DNA from: Microvirga calopogonii
Lineage (GTDB): Bacteria; Pseudomonadota; Alphaproteobacteria; Rhizobiales; Beijerinckiaceae
Assembly (NCBI RefSeq): GCF_003347665.1
Contig: NZ_QDGA01000043.1
Location: 1-41,074, forward strand
DNA: 41,074 nt
Direction of reading: 5' to 3'
Below are positions 8,376 through 17,195 of this stretch, piece by piece (position 1 is the stretch's first letter; each line of letters opens with the position of its first letter). The notes below the pieces were generated by a model. That model made no database searches. It worked only from the letters and a program-made list of their open reading frames with translations, and was not told the DNA's origin. The position numbers and the translations under genes were made by a program.

Positions 8376-10319
8376 ATGGCACTGGTCAAGACATCCGACC
8401 TCCAAGGCAAAGGCACCCTCCGTCAGGCGAATGGCGATGCCGCGAGCTCGGCGTCGCCGATGCTACCAAAGGGGGGGAATTCCCATCGCCGGACGTTCGA
8501 GCGTGCCCGGGCCCGACAGCAGAAGGCTGCCGAGCGGATCGGCGCGGCCACCGAGGAACTGGCCAGCGGGGTGACCGAGGCTTCATCCGCTGCGGAAGAA
8601 CTGCGCCGCGCGATGGAGCAGATCGCCAGCGGAGCCGAGGAGGCCGCAGGGGCCTCGCAGGAATCTCTGGTTGCTATCGTGAGCCTCGGCACCTCATTTG
8701 CTGAGTCCCGACAGCATGCGGAGGCTGCTCGGGCAAAGATTGCCGGTCTTCAGGCGCTTCTGATCGAGACGGGGGCTCAGATTGATGCTTCCGTCTCGGC
8801 CGTCGCGACGAATGCCGTGCGCCAGAACGCCATGGTCGACGTGGTTGCCCTCCTTGAGAAGCAGGCTGTCGCGATCGGAGATATCACCCACACGGTCGGT
8901 GATATCTCCGATCAGACCAATCTCTTGGCCCTGAACGCCGCCATCGAGGCCGCTCGAGCCGGAGACAACGGTCGGGGCTTCGCCGTCGTGGCCGATGAGG
9001 TACGGGCTCTCGCCAGCACATCGGAAAAGAGTGCGCAGGATATCCAGGGTCTCGCCGAAGGGATTGTCGCCGAAGTCCGCACCATCGCGGACAGGATCAA
9101 GGCCACGGCGGAAAACGGGGCGGGGGATGCTCAGATCGGCCGCGCCATCGTGACGGCTCTCGACAAGGTCCGGTCCGACATGACGCACCTAGCCGAGGGA
9201 AGCCAGTCGATCCTTGTCGCGGCCGTCGAGGCCGAAGCGGCAGTGCGCGAGGCGCAGCGTGGTGCGGAACAGGTGGCCAGCGCCGCCGAGGAGCAAGCCG
9301 CTGCGGCCGCCGAGGCTCAAAGGGCGGTCCAGCAACAAAGTGTCTCCCTGGACCAAAGTCAGCAGACTGCTCATGAACTCGCGGCTTTGGCCGACGAGCT
9401 TCAGACGAGTACTGCGGTTTCGTCCAATGCGGAACAAGTCGGATCGGCGGCGGAAGAGCTCTCTGCAGCCATTCAGGAACTGTCGGGAGCCGCCGGCGAA
9501 ATCATGACCGCCGTCGATCAGATCAGCCGGGGCGCGCAGATGCAGGCCGCCGCGACCCAACAGGCCAATGCCGCCATGGAACAGATCGAGAGGGCCACCG
9601 GCGCTTCGCGGAATATCGCCGGCATATCGGTTCAACAGATCGACGGACTGGCTACCCTCCTTCGGGAAAATCGCTCTGCGACGCTGAAAATGACCGCTGG
9701 AGTCGAGAACGGTCTGAAGGAAACCAGGGCGATCATCGGCCTCATGGATGGTTTGGACGAGTCCAGCCGTCGGATCGAGAAGATCGTCGACGGCATTGCG
9801 CTTGTCGCTGTCCAGACAAATATGCTGGCCGTCAGCGGCTCCATCGAGGCTGCTCGGACCGGCGAGGCTGGTCGCGGCTTCGCGATCGTCTCCGGCGATA
9901 TCCGGGCCCTCGCGAGGGATTCCTCCGAGAATGCCGACCGCATCAAGGACGTGATCCGGCAGATCCGCGACCAGATCTCCCTCGTCAGGCGGGATCTGGA
10001 GCAGAGTGCCTCCGTCGCGGAGTCAGAGGTCACGAAAAACGGTCTGATGGCAGAGCGGTTGAGCACGGTCGAGACCGAAGTCACAGTCATTCAGCAGGGT
10101 AGTGCGGCCATCCTATCAGGAGCGGAGACGATCCTGGCCGCCGTACGTGAGGTTCGCACAGGTACGCAGCAGATCGCAGCGGTTGCCGAGCAGGCTGGGA
10201 GTGCCGCCGCTCAGGCTGCGACAGCGGCCCGCCAGCAGGCGCGCGGTGCGGAAGATCTGGCCGCCGCCATCGAGGAAATCGCCTCCCTGGCAGATGAACT
10301 TCAGATCGCGGAGTCGTAA
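8376..10319 (+). CDS. Soluble methyl-accepting chemotaxis protein with two signalling hairpin tips
   Basis: 647 aa from ATG 8376, which has AAAGG 6 nt upstream; ATG 8349 and TTG 8310 are in-frame alternatives. No transmembrane segment or recognisable ligand domain is visible: almost the whole protein is Ala/Glu/Gln-rich heptad coiled coil, so it should be a cytoplasmic receptor. Two receptor tips are present. The first (about 180-202) is canonical, QTNLLALNAAIEAARAG followed by GRGFAVVADEVRALA. The second (about 480-502) is divergent, QTNMLAVSGSIEAARTG followed by GRGFAIVSGDIRALA. Each should form the hairpin that contacts CheW and CheA. It is the first gene of the operon, 4 nt before the triple-CheW gene, so the two likely act together. 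What it senses is not evident. Confidence 0.88.
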   Translation: MALVKTSDLQGKGTLRQANGDAASSASPMLPKGGNSHRRTFERARARQQKAAERIGAATEELASGVTEASSAAEELRRAMEQIASGAEEAAGASQESLVAIVSLGTSFAESRQHAEAARAKIAGLQALLIETGAQIDASVSAVATNAVRQNAMVDVVALLEKQAVAIGDITHTVGDISDQTNLLALNAAIEAARAGDNGRGFAVVADEVRALASTSEKSAQDIQGLAEGIVAEVRTIADRIKATAENGAGDAQIGRAIVTALDKVRSDMTHLAEGSQSILVAAVEAEAAVREAQRGAEQVASAAEEQAAAAAEAQRAVQQQSVSLDQSQQTAHELAALADELQTSTAVSSNAEQVGSAAEELSAAIQELSGAAGEIMTAVDQISRGAQMQAAATQQANAAMEQIERATGASRNIAGISVQQIDGLATLLRENRSATLKMTAGVENGLKETRAIIGLMDGLDESSRRIEKIVDGIALVAVQTNMLAVSGSIEAARTGEAGRGFAIVSGDIRALARDSSENADRIKDVIRQIRDQISLVRRDLEQSASVAESEVTKNGLMAERLSTVETEVTVIQQGSAAILSGAETILAAVREVRTGTQQIAAVAEQAGSAAAQAATAARQQARGAEDLAAAIEEIASLADELQIAES

Positions 10320-10323
10320 CATC

Positions 10324-11790
10324 ATGGCCGATACGGCCTCTCCTGCGGCATCCAAGCTGCTCCTGACGGTGGAAGTGGGGCGGAAGCGGTTCGCCTTGCC
10401 GGCTTCGGATGTGGCCGAGGTCATCCGACCGCCGACCGTGACCCGAGTTCCGCTCGGCCCGCCCAGCCTGCTTGGAGTCGCCAATCTGCGCGGCGCCGTT
10501 TTGCCGATGGTGTCCCTTCACCGTCTTTTCGGAGACGAGCCGAATCTCAGTGCGAGTACACGGGTCGTTGTTCTCAATAGAGCCGCACCGGTCGGCCTCG
10601 TCATCGACCGGGTGGCATCGTTGGAGCGGGATGACGATGCTGAGGCATCGAACATTGCAGATGATGAGCAGCACCCCGCCGGACGCTTGATCGATCTTGA
10701 GGCTTTGTTGTCTCGCAACTTCGGTCACTTCCAGAACCGTACACATCACGGCCGCGTTGCGGAGAGTTTTGAACCTCGACTCAGGGAAGAGAACGAAAAA
10801 GACGAAGTGCCTCTCGTGTGCTTCTCGGTGGCAGGTCAGGATTTCGCACTGCCCCTGAGTGCCATCGACGAGGTCGTGACGGTTCCTTCAGGTGTTGCGA
10901 CGGTTCCGCAGGCAGAGGGCGTCATGCTCGGCGTCATGGCCTTACGAGAGCGCCTGCTTCCGCTCGTCTCCCTCCGGGGCCTCCTCGGTCTGCAGGCTGG
11001 GGGACATGGAAACGCCAAGGCTCGGGTCATGGTGGTTCGAGTGGGCGAGGCTTCGGTTGGCCTGGTAGCGGATTCTATGAAAGAGATCCTCCGCATTCCC
11101 TCCGATGGGATCGATCCTGTTCCGGCAATTCTGACGCGCGGCGCGGCAGAGGCTACAATCCAGGGCATATGCCGTCTCGAAGGAGGGCGGCGACTGGTGT
11201 CCGTTCTCTCGACGGACAGCCTGTTTCGCGATCAGGTTTGGGCCACCCATATTGCGCCGCATATTGAGAAGAGTTCACCGTTGAGCAGCATCGACAATTC
11301 CTCGGATGACGCCGAGCAGTTCATCGTGTTCCAACTGGGAGACGAGGAGTACGGGTTACCGGTCGCATCCGTGGATGAGGTCGTGCGCGTGCCGGAGGCC
11401 CTGTCCCGTCTCCCCAGAGCCCCGGCTTTCATCGAAGGCGTCATGAACCTGCGAGGGCGTGTCGTTCCGGTGATCGATCAGCGTCGCCGCTTCAAGCTCA
11501 CGGGGAAGGGCCATAGGAGACGAGAGCGTATCGTCGTCGTCACCATTGACCAGATGCAGGCCGGCTTCGTCGTCGATCATGTGTCCGAAGTCCTCAGGAT
11601 TTCCCGAAGCCAGCTTCGCCCGACGCCCGACCTTGCCATGGACGGGAGCCAGGTCATCGACCGCATTGCGAACATCGATGTCGAGGGCCGGATGATCCTG
11701 CTGCTCGATCTGCGCGAACTCCTGGATCGTGCGGAAAAGGATCTCCTTGGCGCGATGAGTGGCGATTGCCAGGATCGGCCTGCTCCGTGA
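10324..11790 (+). CDS. cheW: Triple CheW-domain coupling protein
   Basis: 488 aa, about three times a normal CheW. Each third has the CheW beta-barrel pattern: LLLTVEVGRKRFALPASDVAEV with GVANLRGAVLPMVSL; LVCFSVAGQDFALPLSAIDEV with GVMALRERLLPLVSL; and FIVFQLGDEEYGLPVASVDEV with GVMNLRGRVVPVIDQ. A charged linker separates domains 1 and 2, and a Ser/Asp-rich one separates domains 2 and 3. It should couple receptor tips to CheA; several CheW units in one chain may bridge several receptors or the two tips of the preceding receptor (inference). ATG 10324 lies 4 nt after the receptor stop. The third domain is closest to consensus and the second is the most divergent. Confidence 0.92.
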   Translation: MADTASPAASKLLLTVEVGRKRFALPASDVAEVIRPPTVTRVPLGPPSLLGVANLRGAVLPMVSLHRLFGDEPNLSASTRVVVLNRAAPVGLVIDRVASLERDDDAEASNIADDEQHPAGRLIDLEALLSRNFGHFQNRTHHGRVAESFEPRLREENEKDEVPLVCFSVAGQDFALPLSAIDEVVTVPSGVATVPQAEGVMLGVMALRERLLPLVSLRGLLGLQAGGHGNAKARVMVVRVGEASVGLVADSMKEILRIPSDGIDPVPAILTRGAAEATIQGICRLEGGRRLVSVLSTDSLFRDQVWATHIAPHIEKSSPLSSIDNSSDDAEQFIVFQLGDEEYGLPVASVDEVVRVPEALSRLPRAPAFIEGVMNLRGRVVPVIDQRRRFKLTGKGHRRRERIVVVTIDQMQAGFVVDHVSEVLRISRSQLRPTPDLAMDGSQVIDRIANIDVEGRMILLLDLRELLDRAEKDLLGAMSGDCQDRPAP

Positions 11791-12890
11791 TCCGGCTGCT
11801 GGTCGTCGACGATTCTCCTCTGATGCGGCGTCTTCTCGGTAATGTCTTCGCCGCCCAAGGAGATTTCGAGCTCTCCTTCGCGCGGAACGGCGTGGAGGCC
11901 CTCGACAAGCTTGCCGCATTCAAACCGGACGTGATCACGCTGGATATCCAGATGCCCGAGATGGACGGTCTGGCCTGTCTGGATCGCATCATGCTGGAGC
12001 ATCCTTGCCCTGTCGTGATGGTATCGTCTCTGACGACGGAAGGAGCTGATGCGACTCTCGAGGCTTTGGAGCTGGGTGCCGTCGACTTCATCACGAAGCC
12101 GAAGAGGGCCGTTTCGCTGGAGATCGAGACGCTTGCCCCTCTGCTCGTCGAGAAAGTCCGCGCCGCGTCGCGGGCGCGCCTGCCGGGCACTCTGAGGCTG
12201 GCAGACCGGGTACGATTGAAGAGCGGGCTGGACTCGAAGCCGATGCCGGCTCCTCGAAAGCTCGTCCGCCCCATGCCGGCAGCATGCGGGGTCAGGAGGA
12301 CAGACTCCCCCGTTCATAACCTCGTTCTCGTCGGCACCTCGACGGGCGGCCCGCCTGCATTGGATGTCCTGCTTGCGCGACTTCCCCATGATTTCCCCTG
12401 GCCCGTGGTCGTCGCGCAGCACATGCCGGGATCCTTCACGGGGCCGCTCGCCCGCCGTCTGGACAAGCTGTGCGCGCTGAATGTCACCGAAGTCACTCGT
12501 CCGACCCCTCTCGAACCCGGAAACGTCTACATCGGCAAGGGGGACGCCGATGTGATCGTCAGCATGCGCCCGGGCGGCCCTGTGGTTCTGGCAGCGCCGT
12601 CGCATCCGGAGCATCGTTGGCATCCAAGCGTCGACCGGCTCGTGCACAGCGCAATGCAGCACTTCCCACCTGCCGGATTGATCGGGGTTCTGATGACCGG
12701 CATGGGAAGCGACGGTGCGGAGGCCATGACCACGCTTCGACAGCAGGGAGGGCGTACAATCGCCGAAGCGGAGGAGAGCGCCGTGGTCTGGGGCATGCCC
12801 GGCGAACTCGTCCATCGAGGAGGCGCCGATATCGTCGCGCCCCTGGAGGATATCGCCGATCGGATCATCGAGCTGGTGGGGCGGAAATGA
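11787..12890 (+). CDS. cheB: Chemotaxis protein-glutamate methylesterase/deamidase CheB
   Basis: 367 aa. N-terminal receiver domain with LLVVDDSPLMR (acidic pocket D8, D9), phosphoacceptor Asp53 in VITLDIQMPEMDG and TKPKR. After a linker (about 120-175) comes the methylesterase domain with the catalytic triad Ser185 (GTSTGG), His212 (AQHMPG) and Asp309 (MGSDG). It removes methyl groups from receptor glutamates when phosphorylated by CheA. The start is read as GTG 11787, whose GTGA overlaps the cheW stop by 4 nt; the TTG at 11766 is less likely. Confidence 0.95.
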   Translation: MIRLLVVDDSPLMRRLLGNVFAAQGDFELSFARNGVEALDKLAAFKPDVITLDIQMPEMDGLACLDRIMLEHPCPVVMVSSLTTEGADATLEALELGAVDFITKPKRAVSLEIETLAPLLVEKVRAASRARLPGTLRLADRVRLKSGLDSKPMPAPRKLVRPMPAACGVRRTDSPVHNLVLVGTSTGGPPALDVLLARLPHDFPWPVVVAQHMPGSFTGPLARRLDKLCALNVTEVTRPTPLEPGNVYIGKGDADVIVSMRPGGPVVLAAPSHPEHRWHPSVDRLVHSAMQHFPPAGLIGVLMTGMGSDGAEAMTTLRQQGGRTIAEAEESAVVWGMPGELVHRGGADIVAPLEDIADRIIELVGRK

Positions 12891-13771
12891 ACAGGCCCCA
12901 ATCGCCCGTCGATTCCGCCGGACAAGGGAAGGGATCGGGAACCTCTCTCAGCCCGGACGAGATTCGCCGCCTCTGCGAATTTCTCTACGGCCGCACCGGA
13001 ATGATTTTTGGCGAGAGCAAGCGGTACTACATCGAAAGGCGCGTCGCCGACAGGATGGCCGCAACGGGAACGCGCACGTTCCCGGCATATTTCTCGCGCG
13101 TTCAGGGAAGCGAGACCGAGATCGAGCACTTGATCAACGTCTTCACGGTCAATGAGACGTATTTTTACCGGGAGGAGAACCAGCTACAATGTTTGGGGCG
13201 ATCATTGTTGCCCGACATCGTCAAGGAGAAGAAGCCCGGCGACCTCGTGCGCATCTGGTCGGTTCCATGCTCGACCGGGGAGGAACCGTATTCAATTGCA
13301 ATGTGGCTACTCGAGAACTGGCAGATGGTCGATGCTTACCACATCGAGATCGTCGGTTCCGATATCGACACTCGCGTCCTGAAGGAGGCCGAAGCCGGAA
13401 GATATGGCGAACGCGCGCTGTCCCGCCTACCGCCCGACGTGATCGAACGCTACTTCGAAGAGCCCCAGGATGGCCGGCGCAGGATCATTCAGGACCTGCG
13501 GGAATCCGTGACATATACATCGGTGAATCTCGTGGACCGGACGTCTATCGCGGCCCAGGGGCGGTTCGATGTCGTCTTCTGCCGCAATGTTCTGATATAT
13601 TTCGACGATGCGTCGCGCCTCGTGGCTGCGAACAATCTGTATGATGCTCTGAATCCGGGCGGCTACATCTGTCTCGGCCACACCGAGTCGATGAGCCGGA
13701 TTTCAAAACGGTTCAGGCTTTGCCGGTTCGAAGATGCTATTGTCTATCAGCGGCTGGGGGAGGGTCAATGA
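12887..13771 (+). CDS. cheR: Chemotaxis protein methyltransferase CheR
   Basis: 294 aa. S-adenosylmethionine-dependent methyltransferase for receptor glutamates. An N-terminal helical domain (about 20-85) is followed by NETYFYRE (90-97), the SAM-binding segment SVPCSTGEEPYS (125-136), an acidic SDID turn and VFCRNVLIYFD, all typical of CheR. The ATG overlaps the cheB stop in an ATGA junction. The first 20 residues are a polar tail outside the family core. No pentapeptide-binding beta insertion is obvious. Confidence 0.95.
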   Translation: MNRPQSPVDSAGQGKGSGTSLSPDEIRRLCEFLYGRTGMIFGESKRYYIERRVADRMAATGTRTFPAYFSRVQGSETEIEHLINVFTVNETYFYREENQLQCLGRSLLPDIVKEKKPGDLVRIWSVPCSTGEEPYSIAMWLLENWQMVDAYHIEIVGSDIDTRVLKEAEAGRYGERALSRLPPDVIERYFEEPQDGRRRIIQDLRESVTYTSVNLVDRTSIAAQGRFDVVFCRNVLIYFDDASRLVAANNLYDALNPGGYICLGHTESMSRISKRFRLCRFEDAIVYQRLGEGQ

Positions 13772-15759
13772 CGGACGACCTTCTCCAGCATTTCATCGTT
13801 GAGGCACGCGAACTGGTCCAGCAGGCAACCGACGATCTTTTGGCTCTGGAGCGTGACCCTTCGGCGGCCGTCCATCTGGACAGCGCATTTCGGGCCATCC
13901 ATACCCTCAAAGGCTCCGTGGGCCTGTTCGATTTCGCACCCATGGGACTGGCCCTCCATGCGGCCGAGGATCTTCTGAGCGCTTTCAAGAGCGGGCAGGC
14001 GAGGCTCGGCAGCGACATGATCGACATCCTCCTCGAATGTGTCGCCCAAATGGATCGTTGGGTGGGGCACATCGAAGGAAATGGTCAGCTTCCGTCCGAC
14101 GCTGGAGAAGAAGGACATCGCCTCGCGGCGGGGCTGCGTTCACAGCTTGGACAGGGGGCGGGAGCGTCCGCTTCCGTGATCCCGGAAGCTGATACCGATT
14201 GGATCGAAGATCTCCTGACGACGATGGGCGATCGTGAAGGTTCGAATCCGCATGCTGGTTCTCTGATTGCCATCCGGTACATCCCGCGGGCCGATTGTTT
14301 CTTCGCTGGCGATGATCCTTTGGGGCTGCTGCGATCGGTTCCGGATATCGTGACGCTCAGTGTGACGAGCAGGGAACCATGGCCGCCCGCTGCCGAGATC
14401 GATCCATTCTCCTGCAATCTCCTGATCGAAGCTCTGTCTGCCGGCACGTTCGATGCGGTGAGGTCGGTATTTCGCTTCGTGCCGGATCAGGTGACACTTC
14501 ATGAATTGAGTTCGCGTGGGACTGACGACGTCCGTTCAACCGGCCGTGACAGGGTCGCCAACGCTGAGGCGGTTGCGTCCGGAACGTCCGGTGCGCGGGT
14601 CATCCGGATCGATGCCGCGCGGATTGATCGCCTGGCTGATCTCGTCGGCGAGATGGTTGTCGCCAAGAACACCCTGGCACACCTCGTCTCCGTGAGTGAC
14701 GGGATGGATCGGACGGAGCTTCTCCGGGCTATTGTGACAAGTCACGCGGCCCTCGACCGGCTGGTCGGCGACATGCATAGGGCGGTGACGGATATGCGCA
14801 TGATGCCGATGCGCGAGGTCTTCCGACGCTTCCCGCGGTCTGTCCGTGAGATCTCCGTGCAGCTTGGAAAAGCCATCGACTTTTCCATGGAAGGCCAGGA
14901 CGTCGAGGCAGACAAGTCGGTGGTGGAAGGCTTGTTCGAGCCTCTGCTCCATGTCCTGCGCAATGCCGTTTCCCATGGCGCGGAGCCGGAAGCGATGCGC
15001 GTTGCCGCTGGAAAATCCGCGAGGGCCAAGATCACACTCCGGGCCCGACGGGATGCTGACCGGATCGTCGTCGAAGTGAACGACGATGGACGAGGGATCG
15101 ATCCGGCGTCAATCCGACGGACGGCCTTGGAGCGTGGTGTCGTTTCGGGCGAACAGATCGAACAGATGAGCGATGCCGAGGCCATGGAGCTCATCTTTGC
15201 CCCAGGGTTCTCGACAGCGGAAAAGGTCACGGATCTGTCCGGCCGCGGGGTAGGTATGGATGCCGTGCGCTCGTCCGTCGAAAGACTGGGCGGCCGGATC
15301 GGAGTGCAGAGCGTGCCAGGTCGCGGAACGACAATCCACTTTGCTCTACCGCTGACCGTCGTCATGACGAAAGTCATGCTCGTCCACGTCGGAGACGAGA
15401 CCTACGGCATTCCGATGGACGGGGTCTCGGAGACGGCCTTCGTGCCCGCCTCCCGCATCCTTCCCTTTCAGGAGAGAGAGGCTTTCGTATTCCGCGACAG
15501 AACACTCCCCTTGGTGCGCCTGGCCGATCTTCTGAAGATTCCCTCCCGGGCAGGTTCAGGAGCGGGGACGAAGGTCGTCGTCATGTGGGTCGGTGATGAA
15601 AAGGTCGGGATCGCGGTCGATGGATTTGCGGAGCGCATGGATGTCTTGATGCGTCCCATGGGCGGCATCCTGACCGGGATGCCCGGGCTCATGGGAACAA
15701 CTCTGCTCGGCGACGGCAGCGTCCTCATGGTTCTCGATATTCCGGAGCTGATCGGATGA
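13768..15759 (+). CDS. cheA: Chemotaxis histidine kinase CheA
   Basis: 663 aa. Hpt domain with phosphorylated His45 (AIHTLKGSVG); a middle region of about 145-250 containing SLIAIRYIPRADCFFAGDDP, where other CheAs carry the CheY-binding P2 domain; dimerisation helices (about 280-350) with DMRMMPM; ATPase domain with N box HVLRNAVSHG (394-403), NDDGRGID (438-445) and the GRGVGMDAV box (492-500); and a C-terminal CheW-like regulatory domain (about 525-663). No receiver domain is fused at the C-terminus. The ATG overlaps the cheR stop by 4 nt. It should phosphorylate the nearby CheB and CheY. Confidence 0.95.
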   Translation: MTDDLLQHFIVEARELVQQATDDLLALERDPSAAVHLDSAFRAIHTLKGSVGLFDFAPMGLALHAAEDLLSAFKSGQARLGSDMIDILLECVAQMDRWVGHIEGNGQLPSDAGEEGHRLAAGLRSQLGQGAGASASVIPEADTDWIEDLLTTMGDREGSNPHAGSLIAIRYIPRADCFFAGDDPLGLLRSVPDIVTLSVTSREPWPPAAEIDPFSCNLLIEALSAGTFDAVRSVFRFVPDQVTLHELSSRGTDDVRSTGRDRVANAEAVASGTSGARVIRIDAARIDRLADLVGEMVVAKNTLAHLVSVSDGMDRTELLRAIVTSHAALDRLVGDMHRAVTDMRMMPMREVFRRFPRSVREISVQLGKAIDFSMEGQDVEADKSVVEGLFEPLLHVLRNAVSHGAEPEAMRVAAGKSARAKITLRARRDADRIVVEVNDDGRGIDPASIRRTALERGVVSGEQIEQMSDAEAMELIFAPGFSTAEKVTDLSGRGVGMDAVRSSVERLGGRIGVQSVPGRGTTIHFALPLTVVMTKVMLVHVGDETYGIPMDGVSETAFVPASRILPFQEREAFVFRDRTLPLVRLADLLKIPSRAGSGAGTKVVVMWVGDEKVGIAVDGFAERMDVLMRPMGGILTGMPGLMGTTLLGDGSVLMVLDIPELIG

Positions 15760-16025
15760 GCGCGCGTTTGGACGGCGAGGTCATTGTGCTGGAGGGGCAA
15801 TGCCGGGTGGAGGACGCCGAGCCCCTCCTTGCGTGGCTCCAGGCGAACAGGAGCCGCATTGTGGACCTGACGAACGCGGACCATCTCCATGGAGCAGTGT
15901 TTCAGGTCCTCATCGCCCTGAAGCCGGCGATCCGGGGAGAGGGAAAGGATGCCTTCCTTCGTGATTGGCTGGTGCCGGTTCTGGCGACGGCAAAGTCTTC
16001 TGGCCCAGGGCTGCGCGAAGGCTGA
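15756..16025 (+). CDS. Small STAS-like protein of the chemosensory operon
   Basis: 89 aa. It resembles a short STAS/anti-sigma-antagonist-type fold: an alternating strand pattern (EVIVLEGQCRVEDA), then IVDLTNADHLHGAVFQVLIAL, where the DLTxADHLHGA segment matches the region that carries the phosphorylatable Ser in true STAS proteins. Here that site reads H-L-H-G, so phosphoregulation is doubtful. The ATG overlaps the cheA stop by 4 nt, which strongly supports it as a real, co-translated gene. Its role is not known; it may scaffold or modulate the array. Confidence 0.75.
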   Translation: MSARLDGEVIVLEGQCRVEDAEPLLAWLQANRSRIVDLTNADHLHGAVFQVLIALKPAIRGEGKDAFLRDWLVPVLATAKSSGPGLREG

Positions 16026-16129
16026 GCAGTTGTCATTCGTTCCATATACTCTAAAAGAAAATATTGCCTTTCTCTCTCAAGCAGAAACGGCCCATCCAGG
16101 TCGACTTGACCCCTTGGCGGAGCACCCGA

Positions 16130-16513
16130 GTGCATACAACTGTACTGATCGTCGACGACAGCAAGCTGGCGCGCATTGTCGCGGGTAAGGCCTTGGCCTC
16201 CCTGCAGCCCGAATGGGAACGTGTCGAGGCCGGGAATGCGCACGATGCTCTAGCGGTCGTCCGCGAGAAAAAGATCGATGTCGCCATGATCGACTTCAAC
16301 ATGCCGGACAAGGATGGACTGGAACTGGCGGCTGAGTTGCGGGCTCTACATCCGACGATGCCCATTGCGGTCATCACGGCCAACATTCAGGATGAAGTGA
16401 TTGCCCGGGCGCGGGAGGTGAATGCCACCTTCGTAGCCAAGCCTCTGACAGAGGACGGCTTGAGAGGATTCATCGCCGGAGCTGCCTTGCGTCTGCGTTC
16501 AGGCGGCGCATGA
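16130..16513 (+). CDS. cheY: CheY-type single-domain response regulator
   Basis: 127 aa receiver domain: acidic pocket VDDSK (8-12), phosphoacceptor Asp55 (VAMIDFNMPDKDG), Thr83 (AVITAN) and Lys104 (FVAKPL). The start is read as GTG 16130 because GGCGGAG lies 7 nt upstream; a TTG at 16064 would add a non-conserved N-terminal tail. A 104-nt gap separates it from the STAS-like gene, the largest gap in this operon, with an AT-rich stretch near 16040-16070 that could hold an internal promoter. It is likely phosphorylated by CheA and dephosphorylated by the adjacent CheC. Confidence 0.9.
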   Translation: MHTTVLIVDDSKLARIVAGKALASLQPEWERVEAGNAHDALAVVREKKIDVAMIDFNMPDKDGLELAAELRALHPTMPIAVITANIQDEVIARAREVNATFVAKPLTEDGLRGFIAGAALRLRSGGA

Positions 16514-17154
16514 CCATGATGAACGACGAAATCATCCTGTCCGATCTCGAACACGACGCCCTGACGGAAATCGTCAATATCGGGGTCAGCCGTGCGGCCT
16601 CGAGCCTGCGCAAGATGATCGGCGAGGAGGTTCTCCTGTCGGTTCCCTCCATCGAGATCATGCCTCCTCATCACGCGGCCCGATTGATCGGCGAGCGCGA
16701 AACGGACGATCTCGTTGCCATTCAGCAGCAATTCGAGGGTGCATTCTCCGGTCGCGCCCTGTTGATTTTTCCCGAGGCGACCAGCCTCGATCTCGTGAAG
16801 GCCATCATCGGGAGCGACGTGGCGCCTGACCAGATCGTCGATATGGAGCAGGAAGCTCTGGCCGAGACGGGAAACATCATCCTGAACGGCTGCCTCGCGA
16901 CCATGGCGAACATGCTGAAACGCTCTCTCAACATCTCCCTGCCGGAGGTGATCCGAGGAGACGGCGCGAGGCTCTTCACGAACCCGCATGAGCGTTCCGA
17001 CGAGGGACTTGTTCTCTTCCTCTATATCAACTTCTCCGTCCGGAACCGCGACATTCGAGGCTATATCGCCATGCTGATGGATCTGCCGTCGCTAGCGGCG
17101 CTGAAGGAACTGATCGCGAGCTTCATCGATAGGGTCATTGGGGACGAGACTTAG
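16510..17154 (+). CDS. cheC: CheC-type phosphatase for phosphorylated CheY
   Basis: 214 aa. It has the two CheC active-site helices, each with a Glu and an Asn three residues apart: ALTEIVNIGVSRAA (E20, N23) and ALAETGNIILNGC (E119, N122). Those residues position water for CheY-P hydrolysis. The ATG overlaps the cheY stop by 4 nt. CheD, the usual CheC partner, is not in the window, so CheC may work alone or with a distant CheD. Confidence 0.9.
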   Translation: MTMMNDEIILSDLEHDALTEIVNIGVSRAASSLRKMIGEEVLLSVPSIEIMPPHHAARLIGERETDDLVAIQQQFEGAFSGRALLIFPEATSLDLVKAIIGSDVAPDQIVDMEQEALAETGNIILNGCLATMANMLKRSLNISLPEVIRGDGARLFTNPHERSDEGLVLFLYINFSVRNRDIRGYIAMLMDLPSLAALKELIASFIDRVIGDET

Positions 17155-17195
17155 ACGATGGACCTCAGGATCCTCTTATACAAGTCTTACGAGAT

